Below, one piece after another: positions 16,031-24,774 of a DNA stretch of 64,000 bases. How positions within the stretch are numbered: position 1 is the first letter of the stretch; every line of letters starts with the position of its first letter. The notes under the pieces are model-generated. The model saw nothing but the letters and a program-made list of their open reading frames with translations, did no database searches and had not been told where the DNA came from. Origin of the DNA: Mediterraneibacter glycyrrhizinilyticus (lineage in GTDB: Bacteria; Bacillota; Clostridia; Lachnospirales; Lachnospiraceae); the NCBI RefSeq assembly GCF_015560805.1, contig NZ_JADMSO010000012.1, forward strand, positions 1 to 64,000, written 5' to 3'. Position numbers and translations under genes: made by a program.

Positions 16031-18037
16031 TTGCGGAAAAACGTACAAAAAAATGGAACGGCAGTTTTTCAAAAATGCGCAGGGAGGGAGGAAACAGAGC
16101 AGAAGAAGAGGTGGAAACTTCCCAAATCGTCCAGGTATCTGTTAGGCGTGTTCCTAGTTGCCGGACTGGCAGCAGGTTTGTTTTTTCTTGGCAGAAAAAG
16201 CAATTCGGAGGAGGGACAGAACCGGAAATTTGAGAAATTCACGGAGCGGGTTTTTTGTGAAGAACTGGAGTCGAATACAGTAAGTCTTCATTATACGCTG
16301 CGTGAACCGGAAGCATATGGGATTGAACACAGTACCGTAACATTTGGAAATTTTACGGTAGATGGAAAAGAGACACAGGCTTCTGTGGAAAACTTACAGG
16401 AAATGTTGAAAACTTTTCTCTATGAGAAGCTGGATGTGCAGAACCGTCTGACATACGATATTTTGGAATATTATTTGGAGCTGATGGCAGATGACGCCGA
16501 ATATATTTTATATGATGAGCCGCTCGGGCTGGTCAGTGGAGTGCAGACACAGCTTCCGGTACTGCTTTCCGAGTATCCACTGACGTGCAGGGAAGATGTG
16601 GAAATTTATCTGGAACTGATGCGTACGACACCGGAATATTTTGAGTCATTGATCGATTTTGAAAAAGAGAAATCAAAAGCAGGATTGTTCATGTCGGATG
16701 CAGCGGCGGATCAGGTGATGGAACAATGTACCGCATTTATGGAAATGGGCGAAAATAACTATCTGATTTCTACATTCGTAGAAAGGATCAAGCAGGTAAA
16801 AGAATTGAATGAGAGCGAGAAGAGCGAGTACATACAGGAAAATGCGCTGGCACTGAACAGCTATGTCCTACCTGCATACGGAAAGCTGAAAGCGGAAGTG
16901 CAGGAGTTGAAAGGCACAGGGAAAAATGAGCAGGGGCTCTGCTATATTCCGAACGGGACGGCGTATTATGAGCAGATTGTGCGCGAGGAGACCGGATCTG
17001 AACGAACAGTGGAGGAGATGGAAGATCTGACAAGACGACAGATCGTTGCAGATCTGGAAGCGATGGAGGAAGTGCTGGGGATCGGGCAGAATACACAGCC
17101 GAAGCGTAATGCAGATGAAAGTGCCGGGCAGGGAAATGCGGAACAAGGGGATGCAGAACAAGGGGATGCTGAACAGGAAAACGCAGGACAGGGAGATGCA
17201 GGAACCGACGCGGAGCGGGGAAACACAGTAAAAAGAAACGCTGTGGTCGAACAGGCGCAGGAGACAGCGTCTGCGCAGGTGGAAGCAGTTACCGCTCCGA
17301 ATCCGGTTTCTATTTTAAAACAGTTGGAAGAGGGGATAAAAAAATGTTTTCCGGAGCCCCCCAAGACGAATGTGGATGTGAAGTATGTTCCGAAAGCGAT
17401 GGAGGCACATTTGAGTCCGGCATTTTATATGATCCCGGCGATCGATGACTATCAGGACAATGTGATCTATGTCAATCAGGCACATATGGGAAATACGCTG
17501 ACATTGTATACGACGCTGGCACATGAGGGGTATCCGGGACATTTATATCAGACGGTATATTATGCGGGAACGAACCCGGCTCCGATCCGGAATATTTTGA
17601 ATTTCGGAGGATATGTGGAGGGCTGGGCAACTTATGCGGAAATGTGCAGTTATTCACTGGCGCCGTTTCCGAAAGCGCAGGCAGTTCTGCTCCAGAAGAA
17701 CAGCTCGATTTTGTTGGGAATTTATACGTTGGCAGATATCGGGATCCATTATCATGGGTGGAGCCGCGCGGATCTGGCAGCATTTTTCTCAAATTATGGG
17801 ATCAAAGATACGGCGGTGACAGACCGGATTTACGATCTGATCCTCGGAGCGCCGGGAAATTATTTAAAATATTATATCGGGTATGTGGAATTTCTGGAGT
17901 TGAAGAAAATCTGGATAAAAGAGATGGGAGCGGACAGCCCGCAGAAAGCGTTCCATGAGGCTGTGTTGAAAGTCGGTCCTGCGCCGTTTGAATTGGTGGA
18001 AAAATATATGTGGGAGATGGGAGAAGAAACATCATGA
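16031..18037 (+). CDS. DUF885 family metallopeptidase-like protein, membrane-anchored
   Basis: About 668 residues with an N-terminal membrane anchor (near 30-50) and a large extracytoplasmic DUF885 domain, a putative zinc peptidase family. The active-site motif HEGYPGH is near residue 498. A low-complexity insertion at ~360-397 is built of AEQGD/GQGNA-type pentapeptides from a 15-bp DNA repeat (~17128-17205). TTG 16031 is preferred because GGGGAG lies eight bases upstream; an ATG at 15959 is in frame but has no good SD. Its stop overlaps the spmA ATG (ATGA), so it is translationally coupled to spmA and may act in sporulation. Substrate unknown. Confidence 0.83.
   Translation: MRKNVQKNGTAVFQKCAGREETEQKKRWKLPKSSRYLLGVFLVAGLAAGLFFLGRKSNSEEGQNRKFEKFTERVFCEELESNTVSLHYTLREPEAYGIEHSTVTFGNFTVDGKETQASVENLQEMLKTFLYEKLDVQNRLTYDILEYYLELMADDAEYILYDEPLGLVSGVQTQLPVLLSEYPLTCREDVEIYLELMRTTPEYFESLIDFEKEKSKAGLFMSDAAADQVMEQCTAFMEMGENNYLISTFVERIKQVKELNESEKSEYIQENALALNSYVLPAYGKLKAEVQELKGTGKNEQGLCYIPNGTAYYEQIVREETGSERTVEEMEDLTRRQIVADLEAMEEVLGIGQNTQPKRNADESAGQGNAEQGDAEQGDAEQENAGQGDAGTDAERGNTVKRNAVVEQAQETASAQVEAVTAPNPVSILKQLEEGIKKCFPEPPKTNVDVKYVPKAMEAHLSPAFYMIPAIDDYQDNVIYVNQAHMGNTLTLYTTLAHEGYPGHLYQTVYYAGTNPAPIRNILNFGGYVEGWATYAEMCSYSLAPFPKAQAVLLQKNSSILLGIYTLADIGIHYHGWSRADLAAFFSNYGIKDTAVTDRIYDLILGAPGNYLKYYIGYVEFLELKKIWIKEMGADSPQKAFHEAVLKVGPAPFELVEKYMWEMGEETS
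17128..17205 (+). repeat. 15-bp tandem repeat inside DUF885 gene
   Basis: About five imperfect 15-bp units of the type GGGGATGCAGAACAA encode GDAEQ pentapeptides. Keeping a multiple of three preserves the frame. Confidence 0.7.
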
Positions 18038-18648
18038 ATTACCTTTGGGCGGGAATGATCGCAGTGGGAATTTTGTTCGGAGCGTTCGGCGGCAAGATGC
18101 CGGAGATCACAAATGCGGCGCTGGAGTCTGCAAAAGATGCGGTGACGCTTTGCATCACGATGATGGGGGTGATGTCGTTCTGGACAGGATTGATGGAGAT
18201 CGCGACCCGGGCGGGAATCATTGAGATGGCGTCAAAAAAAATGCGTCCCCTGATCCGTTTTTTATTTCCTCAGATTCCACCGGGACATAAGGCGAATGCG
18301 CCGATCTGCATGAATTTTATCGCGAACTTTTTAGGGCTTGGCTGGGCGGCAACCCCGGCCGGGCTCAAGGCAATGGGAGCGCTTTCCGATCTGGAAAAAG
18401 AGAGGCGGGAGAAAAGAGCGCCGGGACCGATCCGGAAACCGGGAGTGGCAAGCAATGAAATGTGCACGTTTCTGATCATGAATATATCATCTCTGCAGCT
18501 CATTCCGGTGAACGTGATCGCGTACCGCAGTCAGTACGGAAGCGTGAATCCGGCAGCGATCGTTGGAGCAGGGATCGTCGCGACCGCGGTGAGCACCGCG
18601 GTGGCGGTGGCATTCTGCAAAGGGATGGGGTGGATAAAAAAGAAATAG
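18034..18648 (+). CDS. spmA: Spore maturation protein A
   Basis: A 204-residue membrane protein with the Gate/nucleoside-recognition fold. Family motifs include the ANAPICMNFIANFLGLGWAATPAG region (spread over residues ~89-112) and NEMCTFLIMNISSLQLIPVN. It works with SpmB in spore core dehydration. The ATG overlaps the DUF885 stop in ATGA. Length is normal. Its partner spmB lies upstream on the opposite strand. Confidence 0.92.
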   Translation: MNYLWAGMIAVGILFGAFGGKMPEITNAALESAKDAVTLCITMMGVMSFWTGLMEIATRAGIIEMASKKMRPLIRFLFPQIPPGHKANAPICMNFIANFLGLGWAATPAGLKAMGALSDLEKERREKRAPGPIRKPGVASNEMCTFLIMNISSLQLIPVNVIAYRSQYGSVNPAAIVGAGIVATAVSTAVAVAFCKGMGWIKKK

Positions 18649-18779
18649 GAAAGTAAGTGCGTGGAGAGAATATAGAAGTCCGCAGAAATGTATGCTATGA
18701 TAACAGTTAACAGCAGAGTGTTTTGATTTTAAAGTGGCGCCGCCGACCCGGCGACGGACATTTCCGGGGAGCGATCAAG

Positions 18780-20726
18780 ATGACATTGAGAAAAAAACTG
18801 ATTCTTTCATTTATACTGCTCGTGCTGATATTGGGATCTGTAATCGGATATTTTTCCTATCAGGATGCAAAAGAACTGGTGCTGCAGAGCAAAGAGAAAG
18901 AAATGGCAGATACGATCAACCGAATTGATATTTCACTGAACAATTGGGTGGATCAGGTGACGACGCTGGCGGAGAATATCAAAGAGAATCCGATGGTGAC
19001 AGAATTGATGGAGGAAGAAGCGGGAAATCTGACGGCAGAGGGGGAGTTTATACCTTATCTGGATGCATGGATCGACAATATGGCGCAGATGGTCGGCGTT
19101 TGTTCGGATATTTTACTGGTGGATGCAGAGGGGCAGATTCGATATTGCTATTCCGAAAGAATGTCCGGACAGGAAGCAGACCGATGGGGCGGACAGGGAA
19201 CCGGGATGCCGGAGGTGATCGACGATGAGAGGTTGAAGCAGTGTGCCGTTTTGGCGGAGGAACAGCCGGAGTCGGGAAGCTGGCTCGGAATCGGAGATCC
19301 GATCTGTCAGCAGCCGGGCGATCCGGTTGTGAGTCTTGTGGTTTCACTCGACGCGGAAAATTCTGAAAAAACGGAGAATTATCTTGTGATCGAACTGCAC
19401 CCGGGACAATTTAGTGCTCTGATGCTCAATAATCAGAGTATGTTTCAGAATCAGTATACATTTCTTATGGATGAGAAAGATGAGATCATCAGTTCCAACC
19501 GGAATATGACTTATGAATGGATGGATGAAGTAAAAGAAATGAGAGACTCGGGAACGAGACGATATGAGTTCGAATGGAACGGGGAAACATATTTTGCATG
19601 CAGGCAGTATAATGGACTGACCGGATGGGAGACCTATTCCGTCGTTTCGGAAAAAGATTTTTTTCCACAGGCGGCTCTTTTGCAGAGAAAGATCCTGTTT
19701 GTTGTGATCTGTGCCATGCTGGCGGCAGTGATAGGGGTATCGATCCTTTCCTATACGTTTACCCGACCGGTACGGATGCTGGCAGACGGGATGAGGAAAG
19801 TGGAGACCGGAGACTTTGAAGTTCAGATCAAAACAGAGAAAAAGGATGAGATGGGACAGCTGATCCGGACATTTAATTATATGGTGAGGGAAATCCACAA
19901 ACTGGTCCATGTAGTATATCAGCAGAAACTTGCACAGAAAAATGCAGAACTGACGGCGCTTCAGGCGCAGATCAATCCTCATTTTTTATACAATACGTTG
20001 GATTCGATCAATTGGATGCTGATTGAAAAAAATGAGATGGAAATCAGTGATGTGGTTGTATCGCTGGGGGATATCCTGAAATATTCCCTGCATGGAGATG
20101 CGGATCTTGTGACATTGGAGGAAGAACTTCATTATATCCAAAGCTATTTGCGTATCCAGAAGAACCGGTTGGAAGAGCGTCTCTCGGTACGGATGAAGAT
20201 TGAAGAAGACGTGATGTCGTGTCAGGTTCCGAAGTTAATCCTACAGCCGATCGTGGAAAATGCGATCCGGCATGGCATTGAGCAGATGAAAGAGGGCGGT
20301 CAGATCTGTATTTCGGCAGCTCTGGAGTCAGCAGATTTGGAAAATGAAGAAGATGCGGCCAAGTCCGCAGAAAATGAAAAATGTCTGTTTATTCGGGTGT
20401 GCGACAACGGACCGGGGATGACAGAAGAGGAACTAAAACGATGCAGAGAACAGATTTATCATACAAACAGCAGTGATCAAAACATGCAGGGAGCCGTTCT
20501 GAGTGAAGAAGCGTCAGGAGATGCTTTAAAAAGGAAACGGATCGGGATGCGCAACGTATACCGACGGATTCAGTTGTTGTTTGGAGAGCGCTTCGGACTT
20601 GAAATCGAGAGCGAAAAAGGGCGCGGAACGATCGTGACGATGCGGCTTCCGGGTGGAGGAGAATCTGAGCATATAAGTGAAAGGAAAGGAGCTGCGGAGG
20701 ATGAAGATCTTGATCATAGACGATGA
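18780..20726 (+). CDS. YesM-type sensor histidine kinase
   Basis: A 648-residue LytS/YesM-family kinase: N-terminal membrane helix, extracytoplasmic sensor domain (~35-300, probably Cache-like), second membrane helix, HAMP (TRPVRMLADGMRKVETGDF), the His_kinase domain with INPHFLYNTLDS (H about 401) and a C-terminal HATPase (VENAIRHGIEQ, GIGMRNVYRRIQ). Start ATG 18780 follows GGGGAG by eight bases. It overlaps the partner regulator by 26 bases. Such systems usually sense extracellular solutes and control their transport genes, which fits the permease and hydantoinase downstream. Confidence 0.92.
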   Translation: MTLRKKLILSFILLVLILGSVIGYFSYQDAKELVLQSKEKEMADTINRIDISLNNWVDQVTTLAENIKENPMVTELMEEEAGNLTAEGEFIPYLDAWIDNMAQMVGVCSDILLVDAEGQIRYCYSERMSGQEADRWGGQGTGMPEVIDDERLKQCAVLAEEQPESGSWLGIGDPICQQPGDPVVSLVVSLDAENSEKTENYLVIELHPGQFSALMLNNQSMFQNQYTFLMDEKDEIISSNRNMTYEWMDEVKEMRDSGTRRYEFEWNGETYFACRQYNGLTGWETYSVVSEKDFFPQAALLQRKILFVVICAMLAAVIGVSILSYTFTRPVRMLADGMRKVETGDFEVQIKTEKKDEMGQLIRTFNYMVREIHKLVHVVYQQKLAQKNAELTALQAQINPHFLYNTLDSINWMLIEKNEMEISDVVVSLGDILKYSLHGDADLVTLEEELHYIQSYLRIQKNRLEERLSVRMKIEEDVMSCQVPKLILQPIVENAIRHGIEQMKEGGQICISAALESADLENEEDAAKSAENEKCLFIRVCDNGPGMTEEELKRCREQIYHTNSSDQNMQGAVLSEEASGDALKRKRIGMRNVYRRIQLLFGERFGLEIESEKGRGTIVTMRLPGGGESEHISERKGAAEDEDLDHRR

Positions 20727-21417
20727 ACCGAAAATCCGGAACGGATTATCAAATCTCCTTACCAGACGAGAGGGATGGGAGGTTGCGGGCGCTTACGAAA
20801 ATGCGGCGGATGCGCTGAAATATCTCGCGGTGAATCAGGTGGATGTGATGATCACGGATATCAAAATGCCGGAGATCAGCGGGCTGGAACTGATCGCGCG
20901 TATCCGGGAACGGGATAAAAAGACTGCGATCATCATTTTGAGCGGGTACAGTAACTTTCAGTTTGCACAGCGGGCGATCGAACTTGGGGTCAGCCGTTAT
21001 CTGACAAAACCGACAAATCCGAGGGAACTGATATGCGTTCTGGAAGAGACGGAAAAAAAGCTGGGCGGAAAACAAGAAAAAGAGAAAGATTCCGGAAAGA
21101 TCCCAAATCTGTTTGTACAAAAGGCGGCAGACTACATAAAGCTGAATTATTCCGAAAAAATTTCGATCAAAGAAATAGCGGATCAGCTTTACCTTTCCCC
21201 GAATTATCTGAGCGAGCTGTTTAAAAAACATACGGGAAAGACCATTTCCGAATATCTGACGGAATACCGTCTGGAAAAGGCATGTCAGCTTCTGGATCAT
21301 GCCGAATATCGCGTGGGGGATGTATCCGGAATGGTCGGAATCCATGACGGAAGATATTTTAGTAACATGTTTAAGAAAAAATATGGGATGACGCCGACGG
21401 AATATCGGAACCGTTGA
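20701..21417 (+). CDS. YesN-type response regulator (receiver + AraC HTH)
   Basis: 238 residues: a receiver with D53 (DVMITDIKMPEISG), a short linker, and a C-terminal AraC double helix-turn-helix (YLSPNYLSELFKKHTGKTISEYL and YFSNMFKKKYGMTPTEYR). It begins inside the kinase gene at ATG 20701 after CGGAGG. It probably activates the downstream permease/hydantoinase genes; 288 bases with a palindromic element separate them. Confidence 0.92.
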   Translation: MKILIIDDEPKIRNGLSNLLTRREGWEVAGAYENAADALKYLAVNQVDVMITDIKMPEISGLELIARIRERDKKTAIIILSGYSNFQFAQRAIELGVSRYLTKPTNPRELICVLEETEKKLGGKQEKEKDSGKIPNLFVQKAADYIKLNYSEKISIKEIADQLYLSPNYLSELFKKHTGKTISEYLTEYRLEKACQLLDHAEYRVGDVSGMVGIHDGRYFSNMFKKKYGMTPTEYRNR

Positions 21418-21436
21418 TTTGTAAAAATAGGGGGAG

Positions 21437-21478
21437 TGTCAGTGTACGAAGAGGCGTATTTCCCCTTATACACTGACA
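21437..21478. repeat. Dispersed palindromic element, full copy
   Basis: TGTCAGTGTA (21437-21446) pairs with TACACTGACA (21469-21478), with looser pairing towards the loop. It lies between the YesN regulator and the NCS1 permease. No T run follows, so it does not look like an ordinary terminator. The rest of the 288-base gap has no gene apparent. Confidence 0.6.
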
Positions 21479-21705
21479 ATATGGATAAAATATACAAAAG
21501 AATAAACGGAAATATCGAAAAACAGAAAATATTACACAAAAGCATAGGATTTACACATTGAAAAAATGTCATACTTTATTAAAATGAAAAATAGATGGGA
21601 ACTGTTTTATGAATGCAATGCAGGAAAACGGTGCAGAAAAAAGATGCAGGAAAGCGGTTCCGTAAGGTCGTTATGAAAAAAGTGAAGAGAGAAGGAGGTT
21701 AAAGT

Positions 21706-23160
21706 ATGGCAGTTTTTCAAAAGCAGACAGGGGACATTGTGGAATTGACCCCACAGGGAATGGAAGAGATCCAAAAGCATAAAAATAATTATGCAGATTC
21801 CACGAAACCGCTGAGCGGAAAAGAGAGAACATGGAGCGCCTGGGATATGGGAAATCTCTGGATCGGCATGATCGTGTCGATCGCAGTCTATCAGGTCGCC
21901 AGTGGTCTGATCGTGTCGGGAATGTCCTGGGCACAGGCATTGTTTACGATCGTTCTTGGACACACGCTTGTTATGATCTTCGCAGTGATACTCGGACATT
22001 TCGGTACGAAATATGGTCTGACGTATCCAATGCTCAGCAAAATGGTATTCGGAGCGAAAGGAACGGTAGTTCCGTCGATCGTGCGAGGCGTACTCGGATG
22101 TTTCTGGTTCGGTGTGCAGGCGTGGATCGGAGGACAGGCTGTCAACGCGATCATCACCGCATTGATCCCGGCATGGGGAAGTCTTGGGTTTAAAGGTTTA
22201 TTTATTTCCTTTATTATTTTCTGGCTGATGAATGTGTATATTGCGGGATCCGGTTCCAGCGCGGTACAGAAACTGGAAAAATATGCGGCTCCGGTACTGA
22301 TCGTCTTAAGCTTTATCGTTATCGTATGGGGAATCAGCACAGCGGACTGGAGTATCGGTAAACTGCTTTCCGAGCCGTCGCTTCAGGGAGATCCTACGAA
22401 GAATTTCTGGACATTGTTCTTCCCGGCGTTGTCGTCTATGATCGCATTTGACGGCGGAATTGCATTGTCTATGGCAGATTTTACGAGGAACTGTAAGACA
22501 CAGAAAGCACAGTTTGCAGGACAGCTTGCGGGAGCGCCGATCATGACAGCGTTCATTTCATTTGTAGGAATCTGCGGAACAGCGGGTGCGGCGCTTGCAT
22601 TCCATGAGGCGATCTGGGAGCCGGCGGTTCTGGTCAGCAAATTTGAAAATCCGATCATTGTTGTGATCTTTTCATTATTTATCATTATGGCAGTGCTGAC
22701 AACGAATGTTGCCGCCAACCTTGTACCGCCGACCAATGTGATCGCGACATTGTTCCACAAAAAGGTTTCGTATAAACAGGCGGCTCTGATCGCAGCGATC
22801 CTTGCTTTATTTGCACAGCCGTGGAATGCACTGGCAAGCGCATATGAATTGATATATAATGTATGTGGAATGCTTGGCGCTCTGCTGGGACCGATTTCCG
22901 GATTGTATCTTGTATCTTATCTGTTTGAGCATAAGACAGAAATCGATCTCGTAGATCTGTTCCGTGAAGACGGAGGAAAATATAATTACAAAGGCGGATT
23001 TAATATTCCGATCATTGTGATCTTCCTTGCGTCTATGATCATTATTTTCGCTGCAAAATATATTGCACCGATCAAATTTATCTTTGATAATGCGTATGTG
23101 ATCGGAAGTATCGGCGCAGGACTTGTATATTTTATTTATATCAAGATCGCGCGAAAATAA
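21706..23160 (+). CDS. NCS1 family nucleobase/hydantoin permease
   Basis: A 484-residue, ~12-helix transporter of the nucleobase:cation symporter-1 family (CodB, PucI, Mhp1/HyuP). Recognisable blocks include the N-terminal SAWDMGNLWIGM and the ADFTRNCKT loop (residues ~258-266). Substrates of the family are cytosine, uracil, allantoin or hydantoins. The dihydropyrimidinase/hydantoinase gene immediately downstream points to a hydantoin, dihydropyrimidine or allantoin-like substrate. The SD is AAGGAGG. Confidence 0.9.
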   Translation: MAVFQKQTGDIVELTPQGMEEIQKHKNNYADSTKPLSGKERTWSAWDMGNLWIGMIVSIAVYQVASGLIVSGMSWAQALFTIVLGHTLVMIFAVILGHFGTKYGLTYPMLSKMVFGAKGTVVPSIVRGVLGCFWFGVQAWIGGQAVNAIITALIPAWGSLGFKGLFISFIIFWLMNVYIAGSGSSAVQKLEKYAAPVLIVLSFIVIVWGISTADWSIGKLLSEPSLQGDPTKNFWTLFFPALSSMIAFDGGIALSMADFTRNCKTQKAQFAGQLAGAPIMTAFISFVGICGTAGAALAFHEAIWEPAVLVSKFENPIIVVIFSLFIIMAVLTTNVAANLVPPTNVIATLFHKKVSYKQAALIAAILALFAQPWNALASAYELIYNVCGMLGALLGPISGLYLVSYLFEHKTEIDLVDLFREDGGKYNYKGGFNIPIIVIFLASMIIIFAAKYIAPIKFIFDNAYVIGSIGAGLVYFIYIKIARK

Positions 23161-23180
23161 GAGTGAGTGAACGAAGTATA

Positions 23181-23210
23181 CCCTCAGAGGACTTGCTGAT
23201 CCTCTGGGGG
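23181..23210 (+). terminator. Hairpin after the NCS1 permease
   Basis: CCCTCAGAGG (23181-23190) pairs with CCTCTGGGGG (23201-23210), a 10-bp stem with one G-U. No T run follows, so it may be a processing or mRNA-stability hairpin rather than a true terminator. Confidence 0.45.
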
Positions 23211-23255
23211 TAGCGTCGGTGTACAAGGCGTATTTTCTCTTGCACACTGACGCTA
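23211..23255. repeat. Dispersed palindromic element, best copy
   Basis: Arms TAGCGTCGGTGTACAAG (23211-23227) and CTTGCACACTGACGCTA (23239-23255) pair at 15 of 17 positions around a T-rich loop. It is the most complete copy of the family also seen at 21437 and 29872 and as half copies at 10732, 46041 and 52005. Confidence 0.7.
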
Positions 23256-23316
23256 ATGTAGCTGAAAAGTGTAACAATATTTTGCACAAAATGCACGGGG
23301 AAAAGGAGGTTCTGTA

Positions 23317-24729
23317 ATGAAAACTATCGTGAAGAATGGAAAGATCGTATCGCCATCGGAGACGTATGAGGCGGATCTCTGTATCGAAAATGGTGTGATC
23401 AGTTGTATCGGAACAAATCTGGAGCAGAAATTTGCATCCGATGAGGTGCAGGTGATTGATGCGGCAGGAAAGTATGTGCTGCCGGGCGGAGTGGACGTGC
23501 ATACGCATATGGATTTGGATGTCGGATTTTCGAGAGCGGTGGATGATTTTTATGATGGAACGGTGGCGGCAGCCTGCGGCGGTACGACGTCGATCGTCGA
23601 TCATATGGCGTTCGGACCGGCCGGATGCAATCTGCATCATCAGTTGAACGAATACCACAGACTGGCAGACGATAAGGCTGTGATCGACTATGGATTTCAC
23701 GGAACAGTCCAGCATGTGAACGACGAGATATTGGACGAACTGGAATCGATGGTAGAAGACGGTGTGCCGAGTGTAAAAGTCTATCTGACTTATGGATTTA
23801 AGATCAATGACGACGGTGTGTTGGAAGTATTGAAGCGGATGAAAGAACTGAATGGGATCACGGCATTTCACTGTGAAAATCATGATGTGGTGGAACATTT
23901 GAAGAAAGTATATTCGGAAAGCGGAAAGACTGCGCCGATCTATCATGCGAAGAGCAGACCGAATATTGCGGAGGCGGAGGCAGTCAGGCGCGTGCTGTAT
24001 CTTGCAAAACTGGCAGGAGACGCTCCGGTCTATATCGTGCATCTGTCTTGTAAGGAAAGTCTGGAAGCGGTGGAAGAAGCGAGAAAAGCCGGACAGAAAA
24101 ATATTTTCGTGGAGACGTGCACGCAGTATCTGACCATGACGGAGGAGAAATATAAAGACGAGGACGGATTGAAATATATCATGTCGCCGCCGCTTCGGAC
24201 AGACGCAGACAGGGAAGCGCTCTGGAAAGGTCTGGAGAACGGAGAGATCCAGATCGTTGCGACGGATCATTGCCCGTTTAATTACGGGATTGAAAAACAG
24301 ATGGGAAAAGATGACTTTACGAAGTGCCCGAACGGAGCTCCGGGAGTGGAGGAGCGTATGATCCTTTTGTTCTCCGAGGGCGTGATGAAGAACCGGATCA
24401 GTTTAAATCGATTTGTAGAAGTAGCCTGCACCAATCCGGCGAAAGTATATGGTCTGTATCCGAAGAAAGGGATCCTGGAACCGGGAGCGGACGCCGATCT
24501 GATCATTCTGGATCCGGAAAGAGAACAGACGCTGACACATGCCAATATGCATGGAGCGGTTGACTACACGGCATACGAGGGCGTACCGGTGAAGGGATAT
24601 ATCGATCTTGTAATGCAGCGCGGAAATGTGATCGCAAAAGAGAACCGGTTCACAGGAGCGCGCGGCGCCGGTGAGTTTATCCATCGGAAGACGCGGGATC
24701 TGAAAGACGAGTCTTCCTGCCTCAGATAA
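23317..24729 (+). CDS. hydA: Dihydropyrimidinase / D-hydantoinase family amidohydrolase
   Basis: A 470-residue cyclic amidohydrolase. All expected dinuclear zinc ligands are in place: H62 and H64 in VHTH, carbamylated K154 in SVKVYL, H185 in AFHCENH, H242 in VHLS and D317 in ATDHC. It hydrolyses the ring of dihydrouracil, hydantoin or related compounds to N-carbamoyl amino acids. Which one is used is not clear; a beta-ureidopropionase or carbamoylase is not in the window. It follows the NCS1 permease by ~155 bases and has a strong AAAGGAGG SD. Confidence 0.9.
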   Translation: MKTIVKNGKIVSPSETYEADLCIENGVISCIGTNLEQKFASDEVQVIDAAGKYVLPGGVDVHTHMDLDVGFSRAVDDFYDGTVAAACGGTTSIVDHMAFGPAGCNLHHQLNEYHRLADDKAVIDYGFHGTVQHVNDEILDELESMVEDGVPSVKVYLTYGFKINDDGVLEVLKRMKELNGITAFHCENHDVVEHLKKVYSESGKTAPIYHAKSRPNIAEAEAVRRVLYLAKLAGDAPVYIVHLSCKESLEAVEEARKAGQKNIFVETCTQYLTMTEEKYKDEDGLKYIMSPPLRTDADREALWKGLENGEIQIVATDHCPFNYGIEKQMGKDDFTKCPNGAPGVEERMILLFSEGVMKNRISLNRFVEVACTNPAKVYGLYPKKGILEPGADADLIILDPEREQTLTHANMHGAVDYTAYEGVPVKGYIDLVMQRGNVIAKENRFTGARGAGEFIHRKTRDLKDESSCLR

Positions 24730-24774
24730 AAAAGTATAGAATCTTAAGGAATACGGAATATAAAGGAGCAGGGA

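Noticed and set aside
22807-24270. Long minus-strand open frame opposite the permease end and hydA
   Set aside because: It spans two real genes and their gap, lacks an SD and gives a low-complexity His/Arg/Ile-rich translation.
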